Of a stretch of 6,939 nt of DNA, positions 5,009-6,939 are shown piece after piece (the first letter of the stretch is position 1; each line of letters starts with the position of its first letter). Position numbers and translations under genes: made by a program. The DNA is from Bacteroidales bacterium (lineage in GTDB: Bacteria; Bacteroidota; Bacteroidia; Bacteroidales; ML635J-15). The notes under the pieces were generated by a model. It ran no database searches, had not been told where the DNA came from, and saw only the letters and a list, made by a program, of their open reading frames with translations. Location of the stretch: assembly GCA_028696755.1 (NCBI GenBank), contig JAQVGK010000189.1, positions 1-6,939 of the forward strand, written 5' to 3'.

Positions 5009-6022
5009 TTATCGCATTTTTTCCAATACAAGATTTAAACCTTCAACAGCTGGGTCATAATTTGGATACAATTCCAGTGCCTTACGGTAATCTGTTTCGG
5101 CCAGTTTATACTGTTTAGTCATTTCATAAGTATAACCACGGTTATACCATGCTTTGTGTTGAGTTGAATCACATTTTATTGCTCCAGAGAAAAAATCTGT
5201 TGCTTTTTTGTAATCCTTAAAGCTATTTACATAAAGATAACCTAGATTATAGTATGCTTCATAAAAATGCTCGTCAAGTTTAATAGCTAATTCATACTGT
5301 TCAACTGCTCCATCAATATTTCCAAATTGCTGAAAAACCCAACCTGCATTATAGTGAATTTCGGCATTATCTGGAAAGAGATTTACTGCTGTTTTAAAAT
5401 ATTCAACAGCTAGAGGATCTTTCATCTTTTCGTAAACTAGTCCGATCAGATTATAGGCCTCCCAATTTTTATTATCATATTCTATAGATTTCTTTAACGC
5501 CTTTGTAGCATCTTCATAAGCTGCAGTTTCGTTAAGAATTAAAGCTTTCACAAAATATGAATCCGAGTTTTGTAGGTTATACCTTTCCATATCAATGATT
5601 TGCGACATAGCCTCTGTGTACATCTGCACATAGAAATAAATCTTTGCTAGTTCCACCTTGGCATCAGCATTTTTAGGATAGCGGTAAATGCAAAGCTCGA
5701 GAATATTTTTTGATTTCTCGGATTGAGCAGTTGTAAGATACAAGTCCGACAGTTGAAGGTAAAGCTCTTGTCGGGTAGTGTCAACCTTTAGAGCAATTTC
5801 CAAATCGTTTATTGCTTCTTTAGTGTTTTTTTGTTCCATGTAGAGCATTGACCTTTTAATAAAAAGATCGGCATTCTTTGGATTGTCGCGAATAAGCTCG
5901 TTTATCTGCTCAATTGTAAGAGTAGTATCGTTGAGAATATCCTCGGGCAGCTTGGTTTTCCCATTATTGCAAGAAACAAGGAAAAGCGAAAGGCAAATAA
6001 TAATAAAAGAATATTTAAGCAT
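5009..6022 (-). CDS. Tetratricopeptide-repeat lipoprotein
   Basis: A 337-residue envelope protein built almost wholly of TPR repeats, probably a protein-binding scaffold; no partner or enzymatic role can be read from it. [18 protein letters not shown] is a lipoprotein signal peptide with lipobox LVSC and the lipidated residue at Cys18. No acidic surface-export motif follows (CNNGKTK), so it likely stays periplasm-facing. About eight TPRs run from residue 51 to 322: 51-84, 85-118, 119-152, 153-186, 187-219, 220-253, 254-288 and 289-322. The last three are the most canonical (AEIHYNAGWVFQQFGNIDGA, YEAYYNLGYLYVNSFKDYKK, HKAWYNRGYTYEMTKQYKLA). Repeat 5 is one residue short and repeat 7 one long. 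Its ATG (6022-6020) overlaps the recA stop by one base (TAATG), which fixes the start and implies co-transcription and possible translational coupling with recA. A short tail (DPAVEGLNLVLEKMR) ends the protein. Confidence 0.92.
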   Translation of the reverse strand: MLKYSFIIICLSLFLVSCNNGKTKLPEDILNDTTLTIEQINELIRDNPKNADLFIKRSMLYMEQKNTKEAINDLEIALKVDTTRQELYLQLSDLYLTTAQSEKSKNILELCIYRYPKNADAKVELAKIYFYVQMYTEAMSQIIDMERYNLQNSDSYFVKALILNETAAYEDATKALKKSIEYDNKNWEAYNLIGLVYEKMKDPLAVEYFKTAVNLFPDNAEIHYNAGWVFQQFGNIDGAVEQYELAIKLDEHFYEAYYNLGYLYVNSFKDYKKATDFFSGAIKCDSTQHKAWYNRGYTYEMTKQYKLAETDYRKALELYPNYDPAVEGLNLVLEKMR

Positions 6023-6939
6023 TACTGTTTTAGTTTTTCAATAATTTTCTTTTCAATTTCGTCCATTAGCTCTGGGTTATCGGTAAGAATAGCTTTAACG
6101 GCATCTCGTCCCTGCCCTAATTTTGTTTCGTTATAGCTGAACCAGGATCCGCTTTTCTTGATAATTTCAAAGTCAACACCAAGGTCGATAACTTCGCCAA
6201 TTTTGCTAATTCCTTCGCCGTAAAGAATGTCGAATTCAGCTTTACGGAATGGAGGCGCAACCTTATTTTTTACAACTTTAACTTTAGTTCTGTTTCCAGT
6301 AACATCGTCGCTATCTTTTAGCTGTCCAGTGCGGCGAATGTCGAGGCGAATAGATGCGTAAAACTTTAGTGCATTACCACCAGTTGTTGTTTCTGGGTTA
6401 CCGAACATCACTCCGATTTTTTCGCGCAACTGGTTAATAAATATGCAGCAAGTGTTTGTTTTGTTGATGTTGGCTGTAAGTTTACGAAGAGCCTGCGACA
6501 TTAAACGAGCTTGAAGCCCCATTTTAGAATCGCCCATTTCGCCTTCTATTTCGGCACGAGGAGTAAGAGCCGCCACAGAGTCAATCACAATAATATCGAT
6601 TGCGCCGGAGCGGATAAGATTATCAGCTATTTCGAGTGCTTGTTCGCCATTGTCGGGTTGCGAGATGATAAGGTTTTCGACATCGACATGAAGCTTTTCG
6701 GCATAAGATCTATCAAAAGCATGTTCGGCATCAATAATTGCAGCAATACCTCCAGCTTTTTGCGCTTCGGCAATAGCGTGAATTGCAAGAGTTGTTTTAC
6801 CCGAAGATTCTGGTCCGTAGATTTCGATTACTCTACCGCGAGGATAACCCCCAACGCCGAGAGCAACATCAAGGCCTAGTGATCCTGAACTTATGACTGG
6901 GATGTCTTCAATAGGTTGGGCTCCAAGCATCATAATCGA
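6022..6939 (-). CDS. recA: RecA recombinase, N-terminus outside window
   Basis: RecA forms ATP-dependent filaments on single-stranded DNA, drives strand exchange in recombinational repair and, where LexA exists, triggers its self-cleavage. The visible 305 residues run from SIMMLGAQ, equivalent to GSIMRLG near residue 26 of E. coli RecA, to the stop at 6024-6022. The frame stays open to the window edge, so the Met codon at 6933 is internal and about 25 residues of the N-terminal oligomerization helix are missing. Motifs, numbered from the first visible residue: Walker A GPESSGKT (42-49), catalytic glutamate in DAEHAFD (Glu72), Walker B IIVIDS (Asp120), DNA-binding loop 1 around [12 protein letters not shown] (130-141), [21 protein letters not shown] covering the glutamine switch and loop 2, and the C-terminal domain ending [10 protein letters not shown]. 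All key residues are present. The tail is short and lacks the long acidic end of E. coli RecA. Its stop overlaps the start of the TPR lipoprotein gene. Confidence 0.98.
   Translation of the reverse strand, partial: SIMMLGAQPIEDIPVISSGSLGLDVALGVGGYPRGRVIEIYGPESSGKTTLAIHAIAEAQKAGGIAAIIDAEHAFDRSYAEKLHVDVENLIISQPDNGEQALEIADNLIRSGAIDIIVIDSVAALTPRAEIEGEMGDSKMGLQARLMSQALRKLTANINKTNTCCIFINQLREKIGVMFGNPETTTGGNALKFYASIRLDIRRTGQLKDSDDVTGNRTKVKVVKNKVAPPFRKAEFDILYGEGISKIGEVIDLGVDFEIIKKSGSWFSYNETKLGQGRDAVKAILTDNPELMDEIEKKIIEKLKQ

Noticed and set aside
6511..6879. Rightward open frame opposite recA
   Set aside because: It is antisense to the most conserved part of RecA; no independent evidence for coding.
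6931..6933. Met codon as the recA start
   Set aside because: The frame is open to the window edge, and the upstream residues (SI) continue the conserved GSIM motif, so the true start is about 25 residues further upstream.

Overview
The window looks like an AT-rich chromosomal segment of a Bacteroidota bacterium, probably an anaerobic Bacteroidales/Marinilabiliales-type lineage. Several features point this way. The RecA carries Bacteroidota-like wording around a fully conserved core. Two consecutive genes encode proteins with lipoprotein signal peptides. The S9 peptidase resembles the DPP5-like enzymes of this phylum. Shine-Dalgarno sequences are largely absent, a TAnnTTTG-type promoter element precedes one gene, and a tiny clostridial-type 2[4Fe-4S] ferredoxin suggests anaerobic metabolism. 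Species cannot be read from the sequence.

Layout, left to right. Positions 1-855 (+) hold the C-terminal 284 residues of a PpiD/SurA-like periplasmic peptidyl-prolyl isomerase, closed by an intrinsic terminator. Positions 856-1356 are a 501-base gene-free stretch with short repeats: an array of three CATGGGG heptamers, a facing array of four CCCCATG/CTCCATG heptamers, two pairs of near-identical direct repeats, a palindromic element, and a candidate promoter. Positions 1357-1524 (+) encode a 55-residue 2[4Fe-4S] ferredoxin with its own strong terminator. Positions 1608-2789 (+) encode an isolated GT-B fold glycosyltransferase with a GTG start. A perfect 12-bp hairpin at 2769-2803 sits between this gene and the leftward genes and can terminate transcription from both sides.

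The right half is leftward and runs in the order recA (6939-6022, N-terminus outside the window), a TPR-repeat lipoprotein (6022-5009) and an S9 prolyl-oligopeptidase-family lipoprotein (4935-2824). The recA stop and the TPR start share one base (TAATG), so these two are almost certainly co-transcribed and possibly translationally coupled. The S9 gene follows after 73 bases that contain only a weak hairpin, so it may belong to the same transcript.

Functionally, most of the window concerns envelope proteostasis (PpiD-like foldase, TPR lipoprotein, exported S9 peptidase), alongside DNA recombination/repair (RecA), electron transfer (ferredoxin) and glycan or glycolipid synthesis (glycosyltransferase). 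I see no convincing new multi-gene system. The points most worth a second look are the opposed heptamer arrays with the palindrome beside them, the fusion of recA expression with an envelope TPR lipoprotein, and the isolated glycosyltransferase.
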